A stretch of DNA of 64,000 nucleotides from Periplaneta americana (taxonomy: Eukaryota > Arthropoda > Insecta > Blattodea > Blattidae), in assembly GCF_040183065.1 (NCBI RefSeq), contig NC_091119.1, positions 208,882,298-208,946,297 of the forward strand, written 5' to 3'. Positions 33,414 through 48,400 of the stretch are shown here, piece by piece. Below the pieces are notes generated by a model. It made no database searches. It was not told the DNA's origin and worked only from the letters and a program-made list of their open reading frames with translations. Made by a program: the position numbers and the translations under genes. Position 1 is the stretch's first letter. Each line of letters opens with the position of its first letter.

Positions 33414-36400
33414 CTGAAAACCAATCATCCAACCAACTTTTAAGTTTGCCTTAACGACTCACTTTCTGTTTTATAATGACTAATAATCCACGTTATGGAG
33501 TGAAAATGTGTATGCAGTATGGAATACCCTGTACCTGAGAATCCTCCAACGGCATACAGTCTGCTTCCGATAACTGCAACCCCCACATTGGCCCGTGCTG
33601 TCGTCATGTTAGGCCCCGGCGTCCACGTCTTCTCCTGTGGGTCGTATATCTCAGTAGAGCACAGAGAATGTGTGCCATCTGACCCACCAACGGCATACAG
33701 CTTTCCTACAGTTAGAAATATGATATGACAACACAAAGAAAACCTACGAGGATTAACTAGCACTAACCCCCCAGCACGCTTACGAGCAGCAAGGTGGCTG
33801 ACATACCAAAGTCCTTTATTGGCTATTGTTTTTGTTTTTGAGACGGTGTTGGGTGGAGTTCCCAGGTAGCTCAGTTGGTAAGAGCGCTGGTACGTTCAAC
33901 CAGAGGTCCCGAGATCGATACCTGGCCCCGGAACAATTTTTCCCTTGAAATTATTCAAATCTGCTTTACAGGGAGGTTTACCTGAAAGACTAGATTTGCA
34001 TAATATATACGTCACTGTGTACATTGACAGAAAACCACAATTCCAAGTCACACAGAGATTGTGTGCACTCGATGTGGGTCTCTGGCGTTTCGTCAGCCCA
34101 CGCGAGTTGTGTGGATATAAAGGGAAAAGTTGAGACGGTGTTGGGTGGAGTTCCCAGGTAGCTCAGTTGGTAAGAGCGCTGGTACGTTCAACCAGAGGTC
34201 CCGGGATCGATACCCGGCCCCGGAACAATTTTTCCCTTGAAATTATTCAAATCTGCTTTACAGAGAGCTTTACCTGAAAGACTAGATTTGCAAAATTTAA
34301 CAACTTTGAATAGTTCAATTCCCACCTCCTCCCACCAGCAACAGTAGAAACCTAAAATTTGGTATTTTATTCACATCACTGCATTACCAATCCAGATTTC
34401 ATGAAATACAAGTGAACCTTTTTCATTAAATTATAACGAAGTGAGGCTTAACAGTTTTCCATTTTCTTTATTTCATTTTTTTATTACTTTAGTATTGTAG
34501 CTGAGATAAGAAATTATAATACATAATTATTAATACTCAGTATAGTTATCCAGATTCAATGGAAAAAAAAAATAATAATCCCAGATAACAAAAATTCCTC
34601 TTAAACCACTATGTACACTAATTCATTCATACCTTTCTGCCCAAGTGCAGGTCTTTCACTGCAAATCCAGCATTCTCCAATCTTCCGCCTTCCTCTTAGT
34701 CTCTTCAAATTACCAATATAGCTTATCAGAAATAGCTGGAACTTATCTAATTGCTGCTTGAAATATGACAGCAAAGAATTGTGCTGGAGGTTTTCATTGC
34801 TTTGCCACTTGCTCTGTCGGATGTCCCAGCAAATTCACGAGCTTTTGTTTGTTCTTAATTATGTTGCATATATCAGGGCATTCGAAAAGTAATGGCAACA
34901 TAGTTACTGTTTCACACTGAATTTATTTTGGTTACTTTTGGCATTACATACAGTATTTCAAATATGGTCCCCTACCATGTCAACAATGTTTCCAAATTCT
35001 TGGGAGATGGCGGACTCCATCTGCAGCATCATTTCTGGATGTCTGCCTCACTGACTGATCTGAAGCCCTTGATTGAAAGTGAATGCCTCACTTCCACCCA
35101 TCTTGCAATAGTTCATTGTCGAAGGACTTCTCTTGCGTAACATTCTTTTAATACTCTAAAGCACTGAGTTGCATTTCTTTCCTTTTGCAATTTGGATTTT
35201 TATGGAGCACCTACTGAACATTTGTTAGGGCTGCAAATCATAAGCAGTCACCGTATTTACAAAATATGGTTACTTCGATTCTCAATAATGCATATTTATG
35301 AAATAATCGCTGCTGTATTACATGCTGCAAGATTTCAATGCTCAAGGCGTTGCTAGTACTTATCGAATGCCCTAGCAGTCTGGTCTCCTGCATTATATTA
35401 ATAATTAATCAACGATTTCATAATTTGGCCATTTTCAGATTTTTTAATTATTTCAATTTTTTTATTTATCGAAAAAACAACTTCCATTCCGACATGACTC
35501 GACTGTAACACATTAACCACTGCAATACGTGAATAAATTTAACTGAAATGCAAACAGAATACCAGACAAGCTGAGATGTACTGTTGCAGATACCACAAAG
35601 AGAGGAAGTTGCGCACAAACAAAACTTCGTCAGTTAGGGACAGGGCGAAAAGCATTCCTATTCTAGTATTAACAAACTGACTCTGTTCTAGTAAAATAGC
35701 TTTGTGTCCAATATATGACCGTGTGAGTTAAAACATTTATGGGATTATGAACACAAAGACATCAAAGGATTACTTCTGAAGATTACACAAAGAGCTTGGG
35801 AGAAAGTCATCGAAGATTAGAACGGAGCCTAAGTGGTTGGCACTAAATAGAAGGAAGTGGAAAACCTTCACCAGGACCTCCAATGCTGCAAAAGGCATAT
35901 GAGGAACATAATGTGCTTCCTCGTGAGTGTTACCACTTGCACCTTTGTTATACTGTACTCGAAGATAATTATTTGGTTCAGTTTTTCCTTTCTTTCCTTT
36001 CCCAGGCAGAGGAGTCAAAGGCATCCATAATTTTCTAACAAGGCAAAGCATCCCCACAGTGGTCTTAATTCTGGATTGACAAGCCATGGCAGACTGACTG
36101 CCAGGCCCCATGCTCTCCTATGTACAGTTAAGTGTTAACTACTGGTCTTGCTGTCCTAAACAAGCAGGAGACAGGACCCAATTCATCCTGCAGGTCGCAC
36201 CAACCTTTGAAAACGGCCAGTCCACAGCCTCTCCTTGCAGTGATCATCCCTTTGGCATATGTCCACACATCTGTCTGCGGATCATAGACTTCGACAGAGC
36301 TGAGGCAGTTCCAGGCATCACAGCCACCCGCTGCGAACACCAGCCCGTCCATGGAGCACACGCCCGCCTGGTAGCGTCCTGTGGAACACAATTAAGGAAC

Positions 36401-39400
36401 AACTGTGGTCCAGTCAGACAGCCTCATGCGAAGCTTAAATATCAAACAACTGAAAAATGTTGCATATCAATCAGTTTTCCACAGTTGCAGAAGGTTAAGA
36501 AATTGAAAACAGCGGCATTCAGATCGCTCCATTACACTGGAACCGTGTGCAGTGGCCAACAGTAGCAGGTATTGTTAACAAGGGTAAAGACAAGGTACGT
36601 TAAACTTTACGTGATCCTTTAAACTTGAAGACTGGTGTAAAAATGATTCCTAAAATCCTCAGGCACAAACGAAAAAAAAAACAGTGAAACCATTTGCTCC
36701 AACATCATAAAACGAAGTCAACACTACTCACGTTTCCTCGAACATGTGAAGAAATTTATATTTCTATCTAACATGATCCAGAAATTACAAGGACAAACAA
36801 TGTAGGCCTACTGAAAGATTCACAGTTGATTAATGATGAAAAAAATCGTGCATGAGCAAGTTAGACATTAGAGGTGATGATAAGGACGAACTGTGAATTA
36901 TAAATACTAGAAATACAAAACTTCGTGAAGTGAGAAAGGTTAGGCTAAATCTGTAGAAGAATGGCAAATGGTTTATCCACTAAGATAATGCATGCAGTAC
37001 TTGACAAATACCAGAGCTTAGCTTCAACCAGTGTGAGTCGAGGAGAAGGTGAAAATGAAAACAGCAGACTTGCAGATGAAGTGTATGGAGTTGTGTACAG
37101 ATAGGCGAAGGGCTTCTAGTGAACAAGATACAACCTTATTTATCTCGTCAGTCCGGTCTTAAAAAATAAATAAAAATAAAAAAAAAAACACGCACGCACG
37201 CACACACACACAGAGGTATTTTCAGACTCGAAAAGGAGGTTTCTTGCATGATATCTGTTTGTCTACATACATCAAAGTTATTCAACTGAGTTTAGTTTCT
37301 ATTCAGTATTTACGTGAAATGTGGGCATTTTTAGTCAGAAGGTAAGCAACCAACTATTTCCTTTTGACTCGTTTCTACTCACCAGTCTGCAGAGATGCAA
37401 TGGAGGTCCACTTCCCCGTTTCGGGGTCCAACACATCACACTGCTTGATGCCAACTTGGCCGTTCCACCCGCCAATACAGTAGATCAAGTTATTCAGGTC
37501 ACACACTCCTGTCAAGAGACACAGCAAATATCTTTATATGTGTTGCTACATTCAGGACAGCATTTCATAGTAATTTCTGGAATGGGAATGAAATGCCACT
37601 TGCTTACTTCTTACAGTTAACTAAAATGTAATCATTCATTCTATCTACTTACAACTCATCTTCAATTGCTGTTGCAATGCAACTGACAAAACAAAGCACC
37701 TGATTCAGGAGCATTTCCCTGCAAGCTACACTTACAACTAAGAGGAATCATACAACCTGAATACTCACCAATGATCGCCAGGACTCTAATTACACGTTGG
37801 AGGGGCACAACATATCAGTTCACAATGTCTTGGTCCAAGACCCGAAACAAGCAAGTTCTCCAAGCTCAGGACCATGGCTCTCCCAACAGAATACACTTTT
37901 CCAACACTAACAGACTACTGCAATCACAAACTCAGCAGGTGACAGGAAGAGAAGGAATGCTACACCCTGTGACTCTACACTCATCCCACCCTAGCCAACT
38001 TTTTATCCGGCTTTAATGTTAGTGCTGTTAAGCCTGTGGAAGAAGAGCCTGTAATAAACATCGTTCTGGAAAAATGTATTTCACATAATCGTGGGAAAGA
38101 TGACCATGGTCTGACTGAAAAAATAAAACTTTAACTCAAGAACGTTGCTACAGCTTACATGACGAGTGAACTTGGTGGTTTGGGCTGTTTGGGGGCTGCA
38201 CCAACACATTATAACTGCTACATTAGTTTCAAGACTCTGTTCTTCACTGGTCACCTCTCAACCGACACCCCGACACACAACAGATGCTGAAAAGCAAATG
38301 GGAAACAAACAAATGTTTTATTCAAACTCTATTTCATGTGGATTGCTGAAAGTCAAATTTTCTCTACATTAAAACACCAGAATCAAAAGCTAAACCATAA
38401 TCATACAACTTAGTGCTGAAGGCTTTGCCGGCCTTACCTGACAGTCTATCTACTACGATTGATTCTCTCTCTGAGCCGACACAATCTGGGAACAGAACTG
38501 ACACAAGCACGCTCCTGTATTAAACTACACTACTGGTGGAAAATGCTCCTGAAATATGGGACCTCCTCTTCTGATGTGCCCCACTGGAGAACTTGGAAGG
38601 CAGAAATAACTGTGACCACGAAATGCATCTTCAATTCATAATTTCCTGTTTTTAAATCATAATGCACATTTCTGAGCAACTTCATCTTGGTGTCCGAGAA
38701 AAGAAAGGAACACATACAGAGCAAGACACTGGAGTCAACTGCAGAAATGAAGGAGAAAGCCTATGTTCAGTGTGGAGGCAACAGCTGTTTGAAACTAGCT
38801 CATTCGAGTACAAGTTGGAAAGCTTTGGACATCTGCTCCTCAAATCTGACAATATTGTCTTTGGATCTGCACTTTTAGTAGAGTACAACATGATGTATGC
38901 ACTTGTTAAAGCAGTATGATGGCTTTATATTCACTTCTTAAATTACGGTATGCCGTGTGTGTGTACAACTATTTAATATGAGATCTGGAAAGACGCAATA
39001 AACGTATTTTCAATTATTAGCAGCAGCAAAAGACAGGTCGGGAAGGCCAACTGCTTTGTTGAGATTATTAGCAAAATGGCGCACTATTACTTTGACACTA
39101 ATGAGATTTGAATTCTTAAATTTACGCTCACTGTAATTCGACACCAATGTACCAATGTTATATTGAAAAATGTGTCGAAAGAGAATTTCAAAATGCAATT
39201 CTGTAACCACACAACAACAAACAACATCAGGCCATGTATAATGAAAAACTTACGTTCATTATTGAACCACCTTGATAGTCTGTACAGGAAATTACGAGAG
39301 AGGTCCATTTCATAAAGTTCCTCAAGGTTATTTCTGAATTCCAAGCACAAGGGGCAGGCGACGAAAGAATCTGCAGAGTCTTCATACAAGGAACACAACT

Positions 39401-42400
39401 CAAAGAACTCTGTTCAACTGTTACACAAGCCAAGGAAACCCAAGAAACCGGAGTCATGTACAAGAAGAGCTACAGTGAGCTCAAAATGTGGCAATATTTT
39501 ATATGATGTATATAACCTCAGTAATAAGAACAGTCTGGTTTCCTGAGCTACCCTTGGCACTACAGAAGCAGACGGCACAGTGCAGTTTACTTGCCTATGT
39601 TGCACCTCGCCAGAGGCAAGGGCGTTATCTGCCGCCACTTCTTTTCCACTGGATTATACATCTCCACAGTGGCCAGCTCCGTGGAGCCGTTGCTGCCACC
39701 TATGGCGTACACTTTTCCTTTAACTACAGCGATGTCGAAACGACCGCGGGCCTCCCTCATGGAAGCCAGTGTGTCCCACAGGTTGGTTTCTGGGTTGTAC
39801 AACTCCACACACTTCAGACACTCTGCACGGTCGTAGCCACCTGCAGCAACAGTAAGGCACAGAGCACATGTCAGCACCAAGAAGTTCAAATCTGGAATAC
39901 CACCCTCTTCCTCAAAACCGGGACGCAGTCAAAGTGAGTAGTCTTATCGGTCACTGCTCTTACTAGTCGTATTATTTAAATAACTCCATCTTTGTGGCTG
40001 ATTGAAGATTCATTGCAGAGGTAAAATGCCTTAGGCAAGACGCTCAAGCGTGTAATATTGCACTAATATTTTCACTGTCAATATAGACAACATTACATAC
40101 AAATTGTGTAAAATAAACGTAAACGTGACAAAAATAGTGCACTGAAAGACACTGCAATAACAAAAGGCACAAAAAGTGTGTTGAACGTAGTCAAAAGAAC
40201 CAGCACCATCAAAATCTGAAAATTATGAAGATATTAACTCGATGTTTAGCATGGATTTGTGTAGCCTACCATGATGTTCAGTCCAACATCCCAATTAATG
40301 AATTAAATAATTAATCTACATTTTAGGGAATTTCTACAGAAGTACATAGAAAATTAGTAGGTTTCGAGTGATGAGCGACATGCAGTATCCTAATGAAACA
40401 TGAAAAAATATCAGACAATAGGAATATCTTGTACTATATCATGCACAATAACGTCATGTGCCATTAAAAGAATTTCTTACGATATAAAATCATATCAATT
40501 TACGAATGCACATTATTATTCACTGCAAAAATGAACATCAGTGCTCAAGCATGTGTTTACTAGTGTAGCTTGTACTCCACGAACACGCAGTGACGACCTG
40601 TTTGTTTATATCCTTATCCGTTGCATCACCTGTGTTCGGCGCACTATATACCCAATGTGTCTTTAACTTCAGTCTTTAGGTAGCTGGAATACGAAGCCTA
40701 CTTACAAGCAATGTCGTAAATTATAATATAACCCCAGGCCATACATGTAACTGACACAGTGTTAAGATTGTCTCTATCCTCTAGGATGATATACATATTT
40801 TTTACTTAGGGATTTTCAGTGATAAATACCAGTTATGCAACAATTGCTACCAAAATCAATGTCACAATTTATAACCAAGCACCAGCTGCAATGGAAAAAC
40901 CATGTCCAATGAATGAATTGTAAGAACTTCCAAAAACCATGCTTCAATATCGTCCTCATGGGAAGAAATCTTTGAGCTGTCCAAAAAAAAAAAAGTGGAC
41001 ACAGAATGACTCACTGTGACCGAACAGGCTTTGGGCATTATGATGATGAATATAACATAATTTATCAATGGATTCTGGAAAATCAAATAATTCTAACATA
41101 TCCATATGCGAGCACTGGAACAACGAGCAGTCTTGCTCAAACTGTACGCTCTCTCATGGTAAGCAATGCAAATATCCAGTGGAAATACGGGGAAGACCTC
41201 TGGAGTGAACACTTCCCAAAATCCCACCAATAATCAGCCACCAAAAACATGTGGAAAATACACTGCAAAATTGGTCAATTTTTTAAAGAAACTATGAACC
41301 ATTAACAACACAAAATAAACCATAACAATCACACGAAATATCAGAGAGACAAGTACAGTATCTATTCGTACAATTACGTACACATCTAAAAGTCAGTGGA
41401 ATGAGGACTTAAAGTGATCAAGCTCGGAAGCATCAGCAGAAAAAGTTAGCAAACATTTATTAACGCAATAAACCACAATACCCTAGCATCCATTATTTGG
41501 AAAAGGAAAATGCCACAGCTAAGAATAATTCACCATTCACAAAATAATAATGGAATAATCACCGCCAATGATCCAACAAAAGCAGACACTTTTAAACTTC
41601 ATTTTGTAAATAAAGCCAAAAGTAATTCAATAATGACCAAGTCGTTTCAACAAACCTACCAGACTGGTTGTTACACAACTCAAACCTTTCAAAATGTAAT
41701 AATCTTCTCTGACTCTAAAGCAGCATCGCATCTATAGTTTCATTATGAACTCCCATTCTAGAAGAAGAAATTAGTACATTACTGCAATGCATACCAGAAC
41801 AGCCGAATTCGTGGGAATGGAAATGCCGATAAATTGGCAAAAAAGAAACTATACAGCTGATGACAGAGAAGGAAAAGTGTCTTATAATAGCATTAAAATT
41901 CATCTGAAAAGAGCTCTGACAGAAGTCCGGCACAATGAAGTAGTCACGAGGACATTTCAAAAACCTGATGGACTATGGCTGTTGCACTACAAGTAGCACA
42001 TGTACAACAATGTCTCAAGCATACTGACCGCACACGAGCAGCGAGTTGTTGAGGTTGGCGCAGCCGGCCGCGCACTTGACGGAGCTCATGTTGGCCATGA
42101 CGCAGTACAGGTCCGGCTTCTCTTCGCTGGCTGGACGGCTGGCCACGGGCGTGGCAATGGGAGATGGGCTTGATGGCTGGTTCAGACGAAGCATCACAGA
42201 CATTGTTGCCAAGCGTCCGTTGATTGTCACAAGAGCCATGAATGTGTGTTCTGGAAAACGGCAAAATCTGATTTTACAACCTACACCAATCCCTCATGCC
42301 ATATTACTAGTTTCAAGATCCGTCACCACACAGGAACAGGAAAGACACTTGCTGCACCACATTTATGGGTCTATTCCGCGAAAGTATGCACTTCACTTCA

Positions 42401-45400
42401 TCTTAATATCCATGTTCCTGCCACATACAATGCCACACTCCACACAAAGCACTTCACTAGTCTTTTCCTTCGTCATTTTTCCAGAGGTCCCCAGAAGATG
42501 CTCCTTTTTCTATTAACAGCTTCCTTTGCCATAGCTATCCTCCTTTTTACTTCCTAGCATCTCATGTTACTGCTTACAGTACACTCTAAGTACAGTATTT
42601 GAAGTTGTCCACTTGTTCTACTGCCTCGTTTCGAATTCGCACATTTACCTTCTTTATTTTTCTTGCAATAATCTTGATCTTCGTCTTGTTTACACTTATC
42701 TTCATCCCATACTGCTCACAGCTGTCATTTAGCTCCAGTAGCATATCTCTTAGTATCATCTCCTCTTCTGCTAACAACGCCATATCAGCAGCAAATCTTA
42801 TGCACTTTATTCTTCTTCCTCCTACTATCACCCATCTCATGTTCTGAAAACAGTTCTTCACTAAATCCTCCAAGTAGATGTTCAACAGGGTAGGTGATAG
42901 AGAACATTCTTGACGTACTTCTCTCCCTATTTCACTTCCTTCTGACATTTCTTCTCCTATCCTGACTTTGACTAGTTGTTTCATATAAAGATTACTGGAC
43001 AGCCTCCTCTTTTTCCAATCCACATCAATGTTCTTTAGGATCCCCATCAGTTTATCCACTCTCTCAAAAGCCTTTTTATACATCTTGATTACACAACTTT
43101 TAACACTGTATCACTTCGGAATATGTATTATATGACTTTCTCGTGTTAAATTCTATCATACCTGGTTTACATCTTTCGGCCTGTTATTGGTTTTCTTCAG
43201 AAGAGATAGAATTTAACACGAGAAAGTCATATAATACATATTCCGAAGCCTTTTTTAGCTCCACAAATACTATATAAATTTCTTTATTTTTCTCTGGGTA
43301 TCTTTCGCAGATTGTTTGCAGCAGTCCAATTGCATCTCTCATACCTTTTCCCTTCCTAAAGCCAAACTGCTCTTCTTTCAACAGTTTTTCCTCCTTAGAA
43401 TATAAACGTGGATTCAGTATTCGCAGGAGAATCTTCATCGAGTGCGATATCAGGCTGATATTCCTGAACTTGTTACATTTCTTGGCATTACTTTTCTTCA
43501 GTATTGAAAGCATTACTGTCCCCATAAAATCTTCAAGCCATTTGCCTTTCTCATACATTCTGTTGCATAATGATAGAATTTCCTTCTTGTCTCCACTCAA
43601 GCATTTTGCTAATCAACGAGGATTCCATTTTTCATTTTGATAAGCGCTAGTTAAACTTCTTCTCTTAAAACAGAAAATCCTTTTTCGTTGTCTGATATGG
43701 TTGCGTCGTCTTCTACAGCCAAGTCATCTGGACGATTCCTTCTTTCATATAACTCTTCTACATATTTCGTCCATCTGTTCAGAATTCCTGGTTTGTCTGT
43801 TATTTCATTTCCGATTTTGTCTTCCAGCAACCAGATGGATTTCCTGTTCTTATTTGTGAAGTCCAAACATTTTACTTCCTGGTTATTAAATCATAGGCCT
43901 ATCTTCCTTTTCTCTCTAGATTCTCTATTTCTTTCCATTTCTCTTTCTTCCAGTCTAAATTTGCCTTGTCAGTCCATTATTTAATTTCGTGTAGTTTCTT
44001 GCACCTTCTCCTGTGTTGATATTTTTTCATTTTCTCCTTTCTTCCAACATTTTTCCTGTGACCGAAAGTTTCGTATACTCACACCTTATCTGTACCCTTG
44101 CTCTTGTCTGTATACAGCTTCTACATAGTCCAGTAATCATTACTATTATCAGGTGTAGCGGCTTTCTCTTGAAAATGTGCTTCTTTCTTCTTTATGTTTC
44201 AGTTTTTCCATGTTCAATTTCTTCGTCATCTGTCTTCCTCTTATCTTCTATTACTTCAAGATCCTTATTCTATTCAAAAGCAGATAACAATGCAAATGTT
44301 AATACTATGGTGAAATTTAATACTACCGACGATATTTGCATCTTGAGGACAATATTAACTGCTAATAGCTATGAAGACAGTTCAAAACGGACACTAATTC
44401 AAGAAAATGTTCTAGAAGGCACATTCAGTGAGAACTGTGAAATAGCATGTGCAACATCTGGAAAAGTGAAGACAGTAGAACCCATATGAATATTTTTAAG
44501 CTTATTGCTTTGTATAATCAATCATAAATTTCATAAAGTATTGCTAAAGTTACTCGTAGTTCTGCTTACTGATTGTAATACTGTATGAGCAGATACAAAG
44601 TGTACTTTTTCTATACAGGGTGATTCAGACTACCCGTAACAGTCATTTATTTCGGAAACTAGTGAATTAAAATTTTTCGAGACAAAAATATTTATAACTA
44701 AAGCACATGTGAACTTTTACTTGAGCTTGATTTCATCAATCAGCTGTAACAGGAAAATCAGGTAATTTCACAATATCCCCGTAATGGACACCCAAAACTC
44801 TTTTTTAGCTCACCTCCAACTTTAGCAGCTGCAACGAGATTCCAATCTGCTTCCTTCTCCTGCTCAGTTCTCTCACCAATATCCCGGGAGTAGAACAGGA
44901 CACGTGGCTTGGCTGGCTGCAACTGGCCTTTGCGTCGTCCCTGCATCAACGGCTCAATTAACTTTCCTGGATTCCTACCTCTGGTAGTTTGTTGAAGACA
45001 GTCATGCTACTTATAAACGTTCAGTACTGTTACCAACATTACAACTGCAGTTTTATTTGCAAAATAAAACTAAGTTTCAAGTCAATTTTCTAGTAGTTCC
45101 TGTCTTCACATTTAGTGGATGCATAATAAAGAATTAATCATTGCTCAGAGAAACCATGTCTCACTAATATGTCTCCTGAATGTAGCGGCATTGTATCACG
45201 ACCAATCTCGAGTCAAGTTCATGTGAGAAGAGTTCAAGCCTGTAGTCTGATATGCAGTCCACTGTTAGCTTTGGCCCAGATATGGTCGGCGGAGTTGTCT
45301 GCCATGTCATACAGACTTGCTAACCATTGGCAGTTTGGGGGGTTGCATGTGTGATATAATCATCATACTATAAAAACATATGGTGCCTACGTTAAAACAG

Positions 45401-48400
45401 TTATATTTGTTACTACACCACTCTCTCTGATATCTGTGAGAAATATTGGACAGCAAGGAAGTTCATGGCTTTATTGCCAAAAACTCATCATTAGTGAACA
45501 ACATATTACAAAAATACTTGATCTAATATTAAAGAATTCAGGGTTTTCAGAGCTCAAGAAAATATGGCGCTGTTTTAAATTGAGGTGAACGAATTCAAAA
45601 TGACATACAACTCAAAAAAGTATGTACCAATAATATCAATTTCAGTGGAACGAAGTTTTTCAGCATTCTAAATGATTTTGTCTGTATATTGTGTTGTCAA
45701 TTACTAGTGTTCTTTACATGAAGTATATTGGTCGACTTCGAGGCGACAGAGTTTTCACTGTGTGCTGCTGGCAGAGGCGATGATGCAGCACGCTGTGTCA
45801 AGTTAGAGCAGGGCATTTAGAATAGGAAGTGTGGTAACTCGGCTTGGGTCTAAAGGGACTTTTAAACCCCTACAACTAGAGGACATAGAAGTATTGTGTG
45901 TTAACTTAAGCATCAAGAAAAGTGGCACCATGCACAAAAATGTGAGGTCCACTGTTACACGAAACAAATTGCTGACATTAAAACGAGCATATCAACTGCA
46001 AAATGTTAAATTCATATAAGATTTCTTTCTTGTTAAGAGCCTAAATGGTGTTTCAGAGTCTATATTAATGGGTTTACAGCTCACTTCAAGTGCCTAAATG
46101 TTTGTCCAAGGTTTAGTAATAATTAGGACCTGGATTTATAGTATATGCACTGTGTAGTAGTGCTGCTCTTCCTATTATATTAAACCACACCCTGATACGC
46201 ATCTGATACCAGACATTTCTGGACACTTACAAGGGAAGTAGGTGCTCGAAATATTGAATATTTCTTTCTACATCATTAACAAGAGCTAATGACGTAATTA
46301 TAGAATCTAAAGAGGAACATCTAATTTTTTACTGTCTCTATGCTGAAATCATACTTACACTTCGACATGTTTTGTATACAATTATGATCTGTAGTAATGA
46401 GACGTTGGGTCAATCCAAGTATCATCGTCCAGAAAATGTTTCAGACAACCGGGAACATTGGATTCATGCTAGTGACTCACAATAAAGACATTCTTGCAAA
46501 CTGAATAGACAGCCGATTTGAATGAAATACAGTCCTCTGACCTCATGTCTGGCTTAAGAATAAAATACTGCCTACTGGAAAGCTATTCAACAAAGAGAAC
46601 GAGAAAGCAACAGAAACAAGTCCGTCTTCACAATCAACCAAGTCTGTTGAAGACGAAGATGAATCGTCCCAATCAGAATATGTGCCCTCGCCAGAAAAGA
46701 AAGCCATCAACTGTCACCATTACTAATGAGATAAAAGGAAGAGTTGCTGCTTTTTTTCAGGAAAAAAGAAGGAAGGCCTAAAAAGGTGACAACAATTCAG
46801 GCTCGATTCAAATATATAAGTTAACTTACAACAAATCCATTGCAACTTGTTCGAGGTGACAATAGAGGGGATTTGTTGAACAGGTTGTGCTATTTGGTTT
46901 TCTTGGACTCCAAAAAATGCAGCAAACCTGGGTCGTCTAATTCACAAATTTCGGCCAAAGAGAGGATGTAGTATAGACCAGTCTCCTATGACACACTTAG
47001 GGCAACTTCTCTGTCGGTAAATTGGAGTATTCAACTGGCTTCATATTGGTGAATGCCATTAGTAAAAAAGAAAGAAAAAAAAAAAGGTTTTTTTTTATGT
47101 AAGTGTACTTTATGACAACTGTTACAAATGATGACCTTAGCAATGTTTGGAGCACTATGTCCAACGCACGAACGTAAACAACTGGGCATTTGTTAATTTG
47201 TATGTAATGTGACAAGTGAGAAGGTCGCCTCTGCTTAAAATCAGATGTTTCTTTTTAGATTCGGTAAGTACTTCATTAGTTCTTGGTAATGAAATAGAAA
47301 TATCCAATATTTCTTTCTGACAACTCCAGTACGTCCCTTGTTAGCTGTGGTGTGGGAAGCAAAGCATATTATGTTCAACCACAGAAGCCTTTAAAGAAGA
47401 CAAAACAATTTAAATGCAGCATCTCTTGACAACTGCTGTAACATATATGTTCAGTGAGCGGTTCAACAAGTATTATTAGATAAACTTCGTAACGTTATAA
47501 ACCATCGTACTGTGAATGTCAAGTTTAGCTCGTTGCATAGTCTCCACCAGAAAGCTCATGCATCTCACCTTAGAGTTCGCTAGATTCTTTTTGGACAGCT
47601 TCTTGTAGTCTTGGACGATTTCTGTATCACTTATGTCTCCACTGGGTAAATCCGTGCAATCCTGCAGAGAGTTGTCCATCGCCAGGTACAGGAGGTGAGT
47701 CTGCATCAAACATTCATTACAAGAAATCTTACTCTCTATAACAACAGAATCAGTGGCTGGCGTGGTCCAAGATCATGCTGTTACAGCCAGAGCACTGACC
47801 TTTCCTGTCAGCTGGTCCATGTTGACATTGTCGTCGTCATCGCTCTGACGCTTGATCCACTCCAGGACGAGTTGGCACACCGACTCGCCCACCACCAGAG
47901 ACATCTCCTGGCGGGTCTGGTTCAGCACCTCAATGCGCACGCAGGGCAGGGACAGCAGGATCTTGGACTTGGACACCTGCTCGAACTGCAACGTCACACA
48001 TTGGTCCAGTCAGTCTGTGAAGCACTCTAGTTTGCATTATATTCAGCTTTGCCTTGCTGACAACAGTACATTCGAAAAATATCATCCAGGTTTCCCTTTT
48101 AGTGCACCTGAAAGCCTACAAGCTTATTTCAGACAGATATTTCCCCAAAACACACAGCTGACAGTTGCAGAGATATTTCTGGCACAGAAGTGTTCAAACT
48201 GCTTCACGAGGATAAGGACATTTTTACAGAAGCTTGGGCTTATAAATTCTTTTTGTTTATTCTGACCATCCACTGTACAACTGCATCTGTGGAAAGGAGA
48301 TTTTCCTGTCTCAAACGATTAAAACATATATAATGAACACGACTTCCTTCCTTAGCTAATATTTCGATACAGAAAGAACGGTTACTTCAGTCTTTTTTCG

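Noticed and set aside
36110-36565. 151-residue plus-strand protein
   Set aside because: Antisense to Kelch exon 10 and its flanks; no motif.
39010-39463. Extra Kelch-gene exon in the exon 8-9 intron ([12 protein letters not shown] frame)
   Set aside because: Not similar to Kelch repeats, and exons 8 and 9 join in phase without it.
39488-39937. 149-residue plus-strand protein
   Set aside because: Antisense to Kelch exon 8.
42046-42516. 156-residue plus-strand protein
   Set aside because: Antisense to Kelch exon 7 and the LINE beyond it.
44013-44489. 158-residue plus-strand protein
   Set aside because: Mostly the antisense of the 5' part of the family B LINE.
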